DNA of 64,000 bases from Candidatus Aminicenantota bacterium (GTDB lineage: Bacteria; Acidobacteriota; Aminicenantia; Aminicenantales; UBA4085): contig PLMN01000010.1 of the NCBI GenBank assembly GCA_003141555.1, positions 124,001 to 188,000 on the forward strand. The letters are read 5' to 3'. The position numbers and the translations under genes were made by a program. Each line of letters begins with the position of its first letter. Positions within the stretch are counted from its first letter, which is position 1. The notes beneath the pieces are model-generated. The model had not been told where the DNA came from. It saw only the letters and a program-made list of their open reading frames with translations, and did not search any database. This document shows positions 7,793-21,073 of the stretch, piece by piece.

Positions 7793-8077
7793 TGGCTCGC
7801 TCGATTCCCTTGGAAGGCTATCATCATCGAGGCGACGCTCGAGGACATCAAAGGGGGATTCGAGCCGTTCGACATCCCTTCCGGGGTCCATCCCAATGCC
7901 GTATGCGGTTTCTTGGACGCGATCGAAGCAAAGTTTGGCATCCCTGTCATTTACACCTCCATGGAGCGGGACCTTGCAACTGAGCGCGCGGCGAGCTGGC
8001 TTTCCAAGCACTTCACATACTTGTGGTTGGAGCAGCACGGCTATGGACGCGTCCTGATCGACAAGGACGGACTCTGA
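7793..8077 (+). pseudogene. Remnant of an ERCC4-type nuclease-domain gene
   Basis: The frame ending with TGA at 8075 reads about 94 residues. The stretch WKAIIIEATLED, then GVHPNAVCGFLDAIEAKFG and PVIYTSMERDLATE, matches the C-terminal half of small ERCC4-like nucleases (VIEA...HP..v...l..i...y.vPv.f). Upstream the frame is closed by a stop at 7781, and the catalytic ERKSxxD-type half is missing. This is therefore a 5'-truncated relic. The 458-base gap between the AbiE operon and the NERD gene holds no other gene I can support. Confidence 0.6.
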
Positions 8078-8151
8078 GTGCAGTAGGGAATTCTCCAGCA
8101 CAAATCGCACCGCGATAATAAATCCGCTCCAAATTTCCCATTTTCTTCTGC

Positions 8152-8157
8152 TATAAT
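8152..8157 (+). promoter_or_regulatory. Consensus -10 box before the NERD-helicase gene
   Basis: TATAAT ends 11 bases before the ATG at 8169. No ribosome binding site lies between, so the mRNA would be leaderless or nearly so. No convincing -35 is present. Confidence 0.4.
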
Positions 8158-8168
8158 CCCCTCTCAGC

Positions 8169-9812
8169 ATGCCCCCAACCGCTTGCTCGCCTGGCCTCTG
8201 CCCCCGGGAGGGCATCCGCTATCCCGCCGCGCCCTCCGAGAAGCGCGTCTTCGAATGTCTCCAATCCGCCCTTCCCCCGGGCTGGTATGCCTGGCATTCA
8301 TTCAAGCTTTGCGCCGAAGGGCACGACTTTGCCGAGGCCGACTTCCTGATCGCCTCGCCGGCCCACGGTGTCCTCATCCTGGAGGTCAAGGGCGGCACGA
8401 TCCGGAAGGAATCCGGAGCATGGTTCCAGAACGGAAAGCCCATGGACCGCTCGCCTCTGGCCCAGGCGCACCGCATTCGCAATATTCTCCTGCACAGGTT
8501 TGACGATTTCGGGATGCCGGCGCCGGCCATAGGATTGGCCATCTGTTTCCCCGATACGCCGGTCGACGAGAGCCTGACCCAGGATGATATGGCCGGGTGC
8601 GTTATCGGGTCCGAAAGCCTGCCTTATCTTGACCGCATCCTGCCGGACCTCATCGACCGCGTCATCCCCAAACGCCGGATTATCCCCGGGGGCTGGATTT
8701 CTCAGCTCCATGCCATGTGGTGCGAATCCTGGATCCCTTCCCGCCGGCTGAGCCGGAGGAAGGCCGAGGACTCGGAAACCCGCATCCGCCTGGACCAGGA
8801 ACAGATGAAGATCCTCGACATGGCCGGCGGGAACGATCGGGTGATCGTCCAAGGCTCCCCGGGCACCGGAAAGACCATTCTGGCCATGGAATTGGCCCAA
8901 CGAGAGGCCGCCCAAGGCCGCCGCGTCCTCTTCCTTTGTTTCACCGAGGCGCTTGGCCGGGAACTGGCCCGAAACCTGAACCCTCTGCTGATTACCGCCT
9001 CGGACATCGGGGCCTTGGCCGTCTCGCTCCTGAGGGAGAAGGGCCAGGTGATCGTCGAAGAATACACCCCCGAGTTCTGGGCCCCCAAGACCCTCGAAGC
9101 CGCCTGCGAAGCCCTGACCGGTTGCGATCGGCGCTGGGATACCGTGATCGTGGACGAGGCTCAGGACATGGGCGAGAATGACTGGATCTTCATCGAGGCC
9201 TGCGCCGTGCGGGGCGCCAAGCTCTGGATCTTCATGGACCCGAGCCAGGAGTTCCTCCCCAAGCGTGCACTCCCCGCTCATATAGCGAATAGCTGCATGA
9301 GACTCCGTCTCGATCGGCCCTACCGGTGTCCGCCCGCCATCCAAGCCCTGGCCGATGCCGTGGCGGGACGGGAATTCGACAAAGTCCTGATCCAGGAGGG
9401 ATTTACGAGCGGCGTCATTAAGGTCATCCCCGGTAAGCTCAAGGATATCGACCGGCTGATTGGCAAAGAGATCGATGCGCTCCTCCGAGACGGGTTCGCC
9501 CGCTCCGATATCGCGATCCTGTCCCTACGCGGGCTCAACTACCCGGAGAATATCGTCCACCAAATACTGATCGGGGGAGAGGCGTTCTGCAAAGCTTCGG
9601 ACGAGAGCTGCGCGAACGAGATCATCGGCGACACGTTCCTGCGTTTCAAGGGGCTAGAACGGCCGGCGGTCATCATCACCGATCTAAGGCATGTAGAGGA
9701 TCGGCTGGAGACGAGGCTTCTGATCGCACTGACGCGGGCGACTTCGGTTGTTAGGTTTGTTGATGATGAGAAAGCGTTGAAAAGAATACAAACGTTTGCT
9801 GGATATATTTGA
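8169..9812 (+). CDS. NERD-domain / superfamily 1 helicase fusion protein
   Basis: 547 residues. The N-terminal NERD (nuclease-related) domain carries the PD-(D/E)XK-like residues Asp58 and Glu72-x-Lys74 (ADFLIASP...LILEVKGG). A UvrD/Rep-like superfamily 1 helicase follows, with Walker A GSPGTGKT (229-236), Walker B VDEAQD (~328-333) and a C-terminal ALTRATS motif VI. Such fusions occur in defence islands and could act on invading or damaged DNA. ATG at 8169 is the only early start in frame; the next Met is about 90 residues in. Confidence 0.85.
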   Translation: MPPTACSPGLCPREGIRYPAAPSEKRVFECLQSALPPGWYAWHSFKLCAEGHDFAEADFLIASPAHGVLILEVKGGTIRKESGAWFQNGKPMDRSPLAQAHRIRNILLHRFDDFGMPAPAIGLAICFPDTPVDESLTQDDMAGCVIGSESLPYLDRILPDLIDRVIPKRRIIPGGWISQLHAMWCESWIPSRRLSRRKAEDSETRIRLDQEQMKILDMAGGNDRVIVQGSPGTGKTILAMELAQREAAQGRRVLFLCFTEALGRELARNLNPLLITASDIGALAVSLLREKGQVIVEEYTPEFWAPKTLEAACEALTGCDRRWDTVIVDEAQDMGENDWIFIEACAVRGAKLWIFMDPSQEFLPKRALPAHIANSCMRLRLDRPYRCPPAIQALADAVAGREFDKVLIQEGFTSGVIKVIPGKLKDIDRLIGKEIDALLRDGFARSDIAILSLRGLNYPENIVHQILIGGEAFCKASDESCANEIIGDTFLRFKGLERPAVIITDLRHVEDRLETRLLIALTRATSVVRFVDDEKALKRIQTFAGYI

Positions 9813-9913
9813 CGGTCATGGGGAGAGGGAATCTATCGTTTTTCACCGGGTTCGGCGGAGTATATTTTCTGAACTTTCTTTCAAATTGGTCCTTTTCCAA
9901 AGCGCCTTGAATA

Positions 9914-9941
9914 TTGACCTTAAGTTAGTGCCTGATATATT
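9914..9941 (+). promoter_or_regulatory. Promoter of the type I restriction-modification operon
   Basis: TTGACC, a 16-base spacer and TATATT, 31 bases before the TTG start of hsdM; GGTGAGG follows as a ribosome binding site. Confidence 0.6.
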
Positions 9942-9972
9942 CTACGTGCAAAGTGGTGGGGTGAGGTGAAAT

Positions 9973-11559
9973 TTGAAGCGAATCGTCCAATCTGCCAAAT
10001 CCAAGCCTGATTCTTCCGCCACCATCGGCTATGAGGCCCAGCTCTGGCAGATGGCGGACGCCCTTCGCGGCAGTATGGACGCCGCCGAATACAAGCACGT
10101 CGTCCTTGGGCTCATCTTCCTCAAGTACATCTCCGATGCTTTTGAAGAAAAGCACGCGAAGCTCGTCTCCGAGAAATCGAAGGGAGCCGATCCCGAAGAT
10201 CCCGACGAGTACCGTGCCTATAATATCTTCTGGGTCCCTCCCGAAGCGCGCTGGTCGCACCTTAAGGCTCAAGCCAAACAATCCACCATCGGCCGTCTCG
10301 TCGATGACGCCATGGCCGGGATCGAGCGAGACAACCCGGCACTCAAGGGCGTTCTACCCAAGGACTACGCCCGCCCGACTCTCGATAAAGAGCGCCTCGG
10401 CCAGCTCATCGATCTCATCAGCAACATCAAAGTCGGCGATGAAGCGAGCCGGGCCAAAGACGTTCTCGGCCGGGTCTACGAATATTTCCTTTCTCAATTC
10501 GCCAGCGCCGAAGGGAAAAAGGGTGGTGAGTTCTATACGCCGCGTTGCGTCGTCAAGCTTCTAGTCGAGATGCTCGAACCCTATCGAGGCCGGGTCTACG
10601 ACCCCTGTTGCGGCTCCTCAGGCATGTTTGTGCAGTCGGTGGAATTCATCCGCGCGCACGCTAAGAGCAACGGCAACGGCGGCAAGGCTAAGTCTGATAT
10701 CTCTATATATGGCCAGGAGTCCAATTATACCACCTGGCGGTTGGCGCGGATGAACCTGGCGATCCGCGGCATCGATAGCGGTCAGATTGCCCACGGCGAC
10801 TCCTTCCACAACGATCGTCATCCGGATCTCCGGGCCGATTTCATTCTGGCTAATCCGCCTTTTAACGTCAGCGATTGGCGCGGCGAACTCCTTCGTGAAG
10901 ACAAACGCTGGAGCTTTGGCGTTCCGCCGGCGGGCAACGCCAACTTTGCCTGGGTCCAGCACATCGTCCACCATCTCTCTCCGACGGGACATGCCGGTTT
11001 TGTTTTGGCCAACGGCTCGATGTCCTCCAACCAATCCGGCGAAGGCGAGATCCGCAAGAACCTGATCGAGGCCGACCTGGTTGATTGCATGGTCGCTCTC
11101 CCCGGCCAGCTCTTCTATTCGACGCAGATTCCCGCCTGCCTTTGGTTCCTGGCGCGAAACCGGAAGAACGGCCATCTCTGCGATCGCCACGGCCATATTC
11201 TTTTCATCGATGCCCGAAAGCTCGGCCGCTTAGTAGATCGCTCACATCGCGAGCTGACCGATGAGGACATCACCCGAATCGCCTCCATATATCACGCCTG
11301 GCGCGGCGAAAAAGAAGCCGGCAAGTATGCAGACATCTCTGGCTTCTGTAAGAGCACCTCGCTTGACGAAATTCGCAAAAACGGTCATGCCCTTACCCCA
11401 GGTCGGTATGTCGGCGCCGAGGTTCTGGAAGAGGAAGGCGAACCCTTCGAAGAAAAGATGACGCGGCTCGCAAACCAGCTACGTAAGCATCAGGCCAATG
11501 CACAAAAGTTGGACAAGGCTATCGCAGTAAAGATGAAGGAGCTTGGATATGGCGAGTAA
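9973..11559 (+). CDS. hsdM: Type I restriction-modification system, DNA methyltransferase subunit
   Basis: 528 residues beginning at TTG. The N-terminal HsdM_N domain (~20-150) precedes the N6-adenine methyltransferase domain. SAM-binding motif [11 protein letters not shown] is at 210-219 and catalytic NPPF at 294-297; [11 protein letters not shown] precedes motif I as in all HsdM. With HsdS it methylates adenines in a bipartite target, and with HsdR it forms the restriction complex. The start is supported by a GGTGAGG site. The stop is overlapped by hsdS. Confidence 0.96.
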   Translation: MKRIVQSAKSKPDSSATIGYEAQLWQMADALRGSMDAAEYKHVVLGLIFLKYISDAFEEKHAKLVSEKSKGADPEDPDEYRAYNIFWVPPEARWSHLKAQAKQSTIGRLVDDAMAGIERDNPALKGVLPKDYARPTLDKERLGQLIDLISNIKVGDEASRAKDVLGRVYEYFLSQFASAEGKKGGEFYTPRCVVKLLVEMLEPYRGRVYDPCCGSSGMFVQSVEFIRAHAKSNGNGGKAKSDISIYGQESNYTTWRLARMNLAIRGIDSGQIAHGDSFHNDRHPDLRADFILANPPFNVSDWRGELLREDKRWSFGVPPAGNANFAWVQHIVHHLSPTGHAGFVLANGSMSSNQSGEGEIRKNLIEADLVDCMVALPGQLFYSTQIPACLWFLARNRKNGHLCDRHGHILFIDARKLGRLVDRSHRELTDEDITRIASIYHAWRGEKEAGKYADISGFCKSTSLDEIRKNGHALTPGRYVGAEVLEEEGEPFEEKMTRLANQLRKHQANAQKLDKAIAVKMKELGYGE

Positions 11560-12862
11560 TTGTTGCCGCCGTACGCTGGGCGACTATTTTACCCTTCAAC
11601 GAGGAACTACCTATAAGAGTCGGCTGTTGGGTCAGCCCGGACCCGTCCTGCTAGGACTCGCGACGATACATCGAAATGGAGGATTCCGCATTGACTCTCT
11701 CCAGACTTATGGCGGCGAATCTCCGGAAAAACTCCTGGTTCAGGCAGGTGAACTCTATTTATCCCTAAAAGACGTCACTCAATCGGCTGATTTGTTGGGA
11801 GCGGTAGCGAGATTGCCGATTGATCACCCACCGGGCCGGCTAACGCAGGATACAGTAAAGCTAGAACCAAAAGGGGCATATGTCCCACTTGACTATATCT
11901 ACTGGCTATTACGAACGCCGCAGTATCGAAGCTACTGTCGTTCATATGCGACAGGTACTACAAACCTAGGTTTGGCGCGCGAGGATTTTTTAGCTTTTCC
12001 AACGCCCGAACCGACACCCGTTCGACGTCGAATAGTTGAAACACTTGACACGCTAGAAAATAGGATCGAATTGAACCGCCAGATGAGCGAGACCCTAGAA
12101 GCGATTGCCCGAACACTCTTCAAGTCGTGGTTCGTGGACTTTGACCCCGTCCGTTCCAAAGCCGCGGGCTGCGACCCCGGTTTTCCCAAGTCTCTCTCCG
12201 ACCTCTTTCCCGTGCGCCTAGTGGATTCCGAACTAGGAGAGATTCCAGAAGGGTGGGCTTGGGTTCCGCTCCCTAAGGTAATCGCGGTCAACCCGAAGCG
12301 TCCGCTCCGGAAAGGAGAAGTTGCACCTTATCTCGATATGGGGAATATGCCGACGCGAGGTCATTCGCCGGATATTGTTATCAATCGGCCTTTCGGATCG
12401 GGTACGAGATTCATGAACGGTGATACTCTTGTCGCTCGTATCACTCCGTGCCTTGAGAACGGCAAGACTGCATTTGTCGATTTTCTCAAGGACGATCAAG
12501 TCGGTTGGGGTTCTACAGAGTATATAGTCCTACGATCTGAGCCCCCCCTTCCTGCAGAGTTCGCCTATTGCCTTGCACGGAGTGAAAAATTTCGTAAATC
12601 TTTGATTCAGAGTATGACAGGATCAAGCGGGCGGCAGCGCGTCCCCGCCGAAACATTGTCGCACTTTTTACTTGCAATGCCTCCAGAACCGCTTGCTAAG
12701 ACATTTGGTTCGTATATCTCTCCGATGTTCGCACTTGCGAGCATCTTGGCATGCGAATCCCGCACCCTTGCCGCCTTACGAGATACAATACTGCCTAAGC
12801 TAATCTCTGGCGAAACGCGAATGAATACATGCCATAACGTACAAAGCAAGGTTGCTATTTGA
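11549..12862 (+). CDS. hsdS: Type I restriction-modification system, specificity subunit
   Basis: 437 residues with the usual two target-recognition domains. TRD1 spans roughly 8-160. A helical spacer follows ([35 protein letters not shown], quoted as start and end: [10 protein letters not shown] and FKSWFVDF). TRD2 (~220-390) and a closing helix ending LPKLISGE complete the protein. The ATG at 11549 with AAGGAG eight bases upstream is preferred to an in-frame TTG at 11543; it overlaps hsdM by 11 bases. It defines the recognised DNA sequence, which cannot be read from the protein alone. Confidence 0.93.
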   Translation: MASNCCRRTLGDYFTLQRGTTYKSRLLGQPGPVLLGLATIHRNGGFRIDSLQTYGGESPEKLLVQAGELYLSLKDVTQSADLLGAVARLPIDHPPGRLTQDTVKLEPKGAYVPLDYIYWLLRTPQYRSYCRSYATGTTNLGLAREDFLAFPTPEPTPVRRRIVETLDTLENRIELNRQMSETLEAIARTLFKSWFVDFDPVRSKAAGCDPGFPKSLSDLFPVRLVDSELGEIPEGWAWVPLPKVIAVNPKRPLRKGEVAPYLDMGNMPTRGHSPDIVINRPFGSGTRFMNGDTLVARITPCLENGKTAFVDFLKDDQVGWGSTEYIVLRSEPPLPAEFAYCLARSEKFRKSLIQSMTGSSGRQRVPAETLSHFLLAMPPEPLAKTFGSYISPMFALASILACESRTLAALRDTILPKLISGETRMNTCHNVQSKVAI

Positions 12863-12954
12863 GGATTTAAGGGAAGCGAGATGATCAAAATTGATAGGCA
12901 ATGTAAATCTCTCGGCTACTATTATCTTCTGAAAATAACTCGGTAGGGGAAGAC

Positions 12955-13800
12955 ATGAATATATTTCAGCTTATCAAAACAGTCCTTGACGAAGCATATG
13001 CGCAGATCCCAGGCAATCCTGAGGAAAAAGATCGTCGAATCATATCTGAGTTAGCCTGGCTCACCAGACAATATAGCAACCTTACCAGCCAAGGCTGTAT
13101 CGACTACAGTCCCCCATGTCGAAGATTCGCATATCTTTATCGTTACACAACATGTCATGCAAATCTTGTTTATCAGGTAGTTCGGAATAACGTTAGGATC
13201 CTTAGGGATGTATTAACGAGAGAAAATATTTCGCTTGCATGTATAGGAGGCGGTCCGGGTAGCGATTTCTTGGGGATTATTAAATATCTAATGGAGACAG
13301 ATTATCACCCGAGCTTGTCCTGCAAGATACTAGAGCGTGACCCTGCTTGGGGTGAATCCTGGAGCGATGTTCACGAGAAACTGGGGGGCTCATTTTCAAT
13401 TTCCACGATATTTCATCCCATGGATGTTCGGACGGAATCGAGCTGGCGCGTTTATACAAAATATCTTCGAAGCGATCTGGTGACGCTCGTATATTTTCTC
13501 TCCGAGGTGTACGCCTCCCGAAGAGAGGCAGATACGTATTTTGCTTTTCTATTTGATCACATACTAGAAGGAACGCCCGTATTATTTATCGATAATAATG
13601 ACAGTCAATTTTATAATTGGTTTGATGAACTAGCAACGAGATATACTCTTCGAACAATATTTCGCCATGAGGATATATATCAAATGCCATGGGATGAGGA
13701 GAAGACAGACTTGGGAGATTACTATTTACGTTTTCCTCAGCCTAAGCTGGAGGCAAATGTAGCCGTCAGAATTTGCATAAAAAACCGCGCCACACCTTGA
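12955..13800 (+). CDS. SAM-methyltransferase-like protein paired with DUF1848
   Basis: 281 residues. The only clear motif is a glycine-rich motif I, ACIGGGPGSDFLGI (~95-108), preceded by helices and followed by CKILERDPAWGESW. This is consistent with a Rossmann-fold SAM-dependent methyltransferase. No DNA-methyltransferase NPPY/DPPY motif is visible, so the target is open. The gene has a good AGGGGAAG ribosome site and lies 92 bases after hsdS. It overlaps the DUF1848 gene and is clearly more AT-rich than hsdM and hsdR, which suggests separate acquisition. A short 21-codon ORF at 12881 lies in the gap. Confidence 0.6.
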   Translation: MNIFQLIKTVLDEAYAQIPGNPEEKDRRIISELAWLTRQYSNLTSQGCIDYSPPCRRFAYLYRYTTCHANLVYQVVRNNVRILRDVLTRENISLACIGGGPGSDFLGIIKYLMETDYHPSLSCKILERDPAWGESWSDVHEKLGGSFSISTIFHPMDVRTESSWRVYTKYLRSDLVTLVYFLSEVYASRREADTYFAFLFDHILEGTPVLFIDNNDSQFYNWFDELATRYTLRTIFRHEDIYQMPWDEEKTDLGDYYLRFPQPKLEANVAVRICIKNRATP

Positions 13801-14761
13801 TTATTTCAGCCAGCTATAAGACGGACATCCCCACTTTCTACGGAGAGTGGTTTATGAATCGTTTGCGCGCTGGTTTTTGCAAAATGGTCAATCCATACAA
13901 CGGCAAGGGCATCCGTATATCGCTTAAGATAGAGAACGTCGATGGAATTATTTTCTGGACGAAGAATGTTGGTCCGTTTCTGAAATACTTATCAGAAGTA
14001 AAGCACCGAGGGTTCCCGTTTCTCCTGCAATATACGATTAATGGCTATCCAAGAACGCTAGAGCAAGCCGTAGTAGATGCGCCCAAAGCGGTTGATTACT
14101 TGAAGAAAGTTGCTGATGAATTTGGCCCGCGTGTATGCATTTGGCGATATGACACAATTGTTAATACCTCTTTGACTCCGCGCGAATTTCATATTAATAA
14201 TTTTACGCGACTAGCAAAAGCACTTGAAGGCGCAACAGATGAGGTTGTTATTTCTTTTGCTTATTTCTATCAGAAAACACTCCGAAACATGAAGATTATT
14301 TCAACGATAAGTGGGTTCACTTGGTCTGATCCCGATGACGAATGGAAGCGGTGCCTTGCAGCTGAATTAGCTCAAGTAGCAGCCGCATATCAAATTCGGT
14401 TGTCTATTTGCAGCCAGCCGAAGTTTCTTGCCTTAGGTTGTGCTGAAGCAAGATGCGTTGATGCCGTCCGGCTTTCGGATGTTGCGGGTAGGCTTATTAA
14501 AGCCCGCCTAAAAGGAAATAGAAATAATTGCGGCTGCTATGAATCTCGGGATATAGGAGAATATGACACTTGTCCTCATGGCTGCATATATTGTTATGCT
14601 GTTCAAAATCGCGAATTGGCAAAGTCTCGTTACCGGCAACATGATCCGACTAGTGAATCGCTGTTTCCCATTCCCAGGAATGGAAAAGAACCATCAATCT
14701 ATTCCAAACAGTTGGACTTATTAAACGATACAAATGAAAAAAATGATTTATTCGTAATCAA

Positions 14762-14765
<4 letters not shown>
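13797..14765 (+). CDS. DUF1848 family protein with C-terminal cysteine cluster
   Basis: 322 residues if started at TTG 13797, which gives [19 protein letters not shown], the canonical DUF1848 beginning, and a four-base overlap (TTGA) with the previous stop. An in-frame TTG at 13773 is possible. The family is uncharacterised. Its barrel-like body includes [13 protein letters not shown] and [12 protein letters not shown], and it ends with a cysteine cluster CGC...[11 protein letters not shown] (~245-268). That cluster contains a CX3CX2C pattern resembling a radical-SAM iron-sulfur site, but at the C-terminus. The stop overlaps hsdR by four bases, locking it into the restriction operon. Confidence 0.8.
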
Positions 14766-17905
<3,140 letters not shown>

Positions 17906-17965
17906 ATAGGATCCTGTTTATTGATAGTTTAGATAATGCCAATTTGTTGAAGGAGAATATCATTC

Positions 17966-19735
17966 ATGATCACTAATCGTCTTATTGATCAAGCGTTTTC
18001 TGATCTCAAATTGAATTGTGGTGGAATTAGAGAAGATTATTTTGGTTTGCTATACCTGGAACAGGAATATAAGCTTCCCCGTGAGAAAGCGATTAATCAA
18101 ATCGCTTTTGGCGGAAATGATTATGGAGTCGACGGCTTCCATTTCGATGATCAACGACGCAACCTATATCTTTTTCAATTTAAATATTCCACTAATTACG
18201 CACAATTCAAAGGATCCCTACAGCGCTTAATAGAGAATGGGATGGAGCGCATTTTCGCCTCGCCAAATAAAGATAGAGAAAAAAATCAGGTATTACTACA
18301 ACTACGGCATTGCATAAATGAAAACCGAGCTATAATTGATCAAATATGCATTAGGTTCGTGTTCACTGGTGATCCTGTCGATGCGGAAAATAGTATTGTC
18401 CTTGATAAACTTAGGGAAGATCTTGAAAATAAAAAGTATTTCATAGACGACTATTTCTCTCCCCGCAAAGTCGGTTTTGTGGTTGAATTTAAATCCTCGA
18501 GTGGAAAAGTTGGGGAAGGAAGTGGACAAGTAATTTCTCCTTCGTTTTCGCTTCCATTAAATGATCTGGTCGTCTTAGATGGCCCGGCTGGGGAAAAAAT
18601 GCACATTGGATTTATCCGGCTTTCTGATTTGCATTCAATGCATGTGAAGATGGGTGCTCGATTCTTTAATCGTAATATTCGCTATGGTCTTGGAGAAAGC
18701 GAGGCTGTAAACAGAGCGCTTTCCAAAGCAATTCGAAATATTGTCCTTGATCGTACAGAACTACCGTCCGTATTCGCTTTTAACCATAACGGAATCACTC
18801 TATATGCAGAGAAAGTAGAGCAAGAAAATGGACTCTTCAGCTTAACCACACCAAGCCTTCTAAATGGAGCGCAGACAGTCACGACAATAAATAAATTTAT
18901 CGAATCTAATAAAGATAATCCAAAGCTAGCTGAAGGAAAAGAGATCTTTGAAGATATTCGGCTACTGTGTAAGATCATTACTGACGCTGATCAAAAGTTT
19001 GTTACAAGAGTTACAATCAACAACAATAGGCAAAATCCTGTTGAGCCCTGGAATCTTCATGCCAATGATATGATTCAATTAGAGCTTCAAGAAAAATTCC
19101 GCTCGGAAGTCGGAATTTATTACGAACGACAGGAAAATGCATTCGATCAGCTAAATATTGAAGATCTAGAAGAGTACGGTATTAAAGAAGAATCTCAAGC
19201 AATTCAGATGCTTAAGTTAACGCAGACATTTCTAGTAACAGATGGATTTATAAGTCGCGTGAATCAGATTCGGAGAGTATTCGAGGAAGACAGAATATAT
19301 GAACAGGTTTTTCGACAGTCTAGGCTTAAATGCGATTCAAGACATATTTTGCTGTGCTATAAAGTTGAGCGGCGATTAAGAAAACTTACTCATGAGATTG
19401 AACAGAAAGGCGTTAACAAATACTCATTCATTAGCCGTTGCCGATATCTGCTCTGGGCGCTTATATGTCAGGGATTGCTCAATGATCCTGATTTGAATGA
19501 AATATCTTCACGGTACGGAACCGATTTATCAATCCCAGCCGATTTTACTGAAAGACTTAGTTATCTAGCCACAGCACGAGTTCGTCTGTTGCTCGCGGAT
19601 CTAATGCAGGATCGTGATTATATAGAGAAAGCTCAGCTAGAAAATTGGAGTTTCTTACGAACAGACCACGCATTTGAAAAAAGTATGGAGATCGCATACA
19701 AAAAGTGGCGGTGGGTCCATAAGAAGCTCGCTTGA
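17966..19735 (+). CDS. AIPR family protein with N-terminal nuclease-like domain
   Basis: 589 residues. The N-terminal ~150 residues hold a restriction-endonuclease-like signature, GVDGFHFDD...LYLFQFKYS (Asp56, Gln71-x-Lys73). The middle matches the AIPR (abortive infection phage resistance) domain: FFNRNIRYGLGESEAVNRA, PSVFAFNHNGITLYAE and TPSLLNGAQTVTTI. The gene lies 60 bases after hsdR with AAGGAG before the ATG and is notably AT-rich. AIPR proteins are linked to phage defence, often next to restriction systems. How it acts with the next gene is unknown. Confidence 0.85.
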   Translation: MITNRLIDQAFSDLKLNCGGIREDYFGLLYLEQEYKLPREKAINQIAFGGNDYGVDGFHFDDQRRNLYLFQFKYSTNYAQFKGSLQRLIENGMERIFASPNKDREKNQVLLQLRHCINENRAIIDQICIRFVFTGDPVDAENSIVLDKLREDLENKKYFIDDYFSPRKVGFVVEFKSSSGKVGEGSGQVISPSFSLPLNDLVVLDGPAGEKMHIGFIRLSDLHSMHVKMGARFFNRNIRYGLGESEAVNRALSKAIRNIVLDRTELPSVFAFNHNGITLYAEKVEQENGLFSLTTPSLLNGAQTVTTINKFIESNKDNPKLAEGKEIFEDIRLLCKIITDADQKFVTRVTINNNRQNPVEPWNLHANDMIQLELQEKFRSEVGIYYERQENAFDQLNIEDLEEYGIKEESQAIQMLKLTQTFLVTDGFISRVNQIRRVFEEDRIYEQVFRQSRLKCDSRHILLCYKVERRLRKLTHEIEQKGVNKYSFISRCRYLLWALICQGLLNDPDLNEISSRYGTDLSIPADFTERLSYLATARVRLLLADLMQDRDYIEKAQLENWSFLRTDHAFEKSMEIAYKKWRWVHKKLA

Positions 19736-19770
19736 TTAAATAGATTATAAAATGAAAGAGGTATATCTAA

Positions 19771-20892
19771 ATGGAAAACAACGAGAATGTTCAATTCTGT
19801 AACTTGCTGGAAAGACTTAAGGTAAATAAAGGGCTTCGCAATTATGATGAGGCTGCCACAAAACAGGCTGTAGTCCTTACTGTTTTAGCTCACCTAGGCT
19901 GGGACACCGGGAACATTGACGAAGTATATCCAGAATATACTGTTGAAAAAAGACGTGTTGATTATTCACTGAGGCTCCACGGAAGAAATGAATTCTTTTT
20001 GGAAGTAAAGAGACCTGATGAAGATCTTGAGAAACATGAAGAACAACTGCTAAATTATGCTTTTCGAGAGGGCGTCAAATTAGCTGGACTTACAAATGGC
20101 ATAACATGGCTTTTTTATTTGCCACTTAAAGAGGGTTCATGGAAAGATAGAAGGTTCTATGCGATAGATATTCTAGAGCAAGAAGTTGGAGATGTAGTTA
20201 GAATGTTTATCGATATAATGCATCGGGAGAATGTGGAAAATGGAAAATCGGTAAAGAACGCAGAACAAATCTATACAAGTGCCTTAAGGCAAAGAACGTT
20301 CATTGAAAGGATACCCGAAGCGTGGAATAGGATAATCGATGAGCCAGATAAGATATTGATTGAAATACTCGCAGATACGACGGAAAAAATATGCGGATTT
20401 AAGCCGAGTAGTGAGGACATTGCTAATTTTATTTACGCAAACAAAGCGAGGCTACAAATGCCGCCGAGGATGCAGATCACGTTAAAAAAGGATTTGCAAA
20501 TGGTCGTTAGCGAGGGGGAGCGCGAGGAAATCAAAAAGGAAAAGCGAGTCCAAAATGACACTGCCGTACGCTTAAAAATTGATTTTAGTGAGGCAAATAA
20601 TATTCTAGCAAATATTCAACATAAAAAGTTTCAGGCTGTTCTTAAAAAGAAATGGCATGCCAATATGGCCGGCGGCGTTTGCGCACAGAGCGTATGCTGG
20701 TTGTATTGCTGGGCAAAAACTGGCATGAAAAGCGAATTCGTAGCTGACGAATCAAAAAAAGCTTTTAATGCGATATTGGATATTTCGTACCAGGAATTTG
20801 ATAATAAAGTAGATCACAAATGGGCACAAGACGCACGTAATAAAATAGGCGATATTGAGGATAAATTGGCGAGCCTATTAGGCCGTAATTGA
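19771..20892 (+). CDS. Stand-alone HsdR_N-type nuclease-domain protein
   Basis: 373 residues. Residues ~15-150 match the type I restriction enzyme R-protein N-terminal domain. Asp64 and Glu78-x-Lys80 (RRVDYSLRL...FFLEVKRP) form the PD-(D/E)XK core and a following helix holds QLLNYAFREGVKLAGLTNG. There is no helicase. The C-terminal ~85 residues (~289-373) are an unrecognised module with VCAQSVCWLYCWAKTG. The gene is 35 bases after the AIPR gene on the same strand and is similarly AT-rich, so a two-protein unit is likely. Confidence 0.78.
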   Translation: MENNENVQFCNLLERLKVNKGLRNYDEAATKQAVVLTVLAHLGWDTGNIDEVYPEYTVEKRRVDYSLRLHGRNEFFLEVKRPDEDLEKHEEQLLNYAFREGVKLAGLTNGITWLFYLPLKEGSWKDRRFYAIDILEQEVGDVVRMFIDIMHRENVENGKSVKNAEQIYTSALRQRTFIERIPEAWNRIIDEPDKILIEILADTTEKICGFKPSSEDIANFIYANKARLQMPPRMQITLKKDLQMVVSEGEREEIKKEKRVQNDTAVRLKIDFSEANNILANIQHKKFQAVLKKKWHANMAGGVCAQSVCWLYCWAKTGMKSEFVADESKKAFNAILDISYQEFDNKVDHKWAQDARNKIGDIEDKLASLLGRN

Positions 20893-20994
20893 ATAAAGTC
20901 GATGAAATACTTCGGCCTTATATGAGGTCTTCCGCATAGTTTCCAAATCGTCATCCATATCGATCTTTCCCCTTAAATATTTCAAGTTATTGTT
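20878..20994 (-). pseudogene. Remnant of a VapB-type antitoxin gene
   Basis: The minus-strand frame ending at 20878 contains NLKYLRGKIDMDDDLETMRK. It closely matches the C-terminus of the intact VapB at 25551 (NLKHLRGKIDLDIDLEALR). The N-terminal DNA-binding part is absent and no PIN toxin follows, so this is a truncated relic wedged between the HsdR_N-type gene and the slipin gene. The frame can be extended to an ATG at 21099, but that part shows no similarity to VapB. Confidence 0.6.
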
Positions 20995-21073
20995 CCTTTT
21001 CCGAAAATACACATAAAACGGAATCCCCTGATCAGCGACAACATACACCCAAGTGCGCCTGGACGGCCTGGCC

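Noticed and set aside
12881-12946. 21-codon ORF between hsdS and the methyltransferase-like gene
   Set aside because: Has a possible GGGAAG site, but no family pattern; could be a leader peptide or chance.
12955-13800. Calling the 281-residue gene a second DNA methyltransferase
   Set aside because: Only the glycine-rich motif I is visible; no NPPY/DPPY or cytosine PC motif is present.
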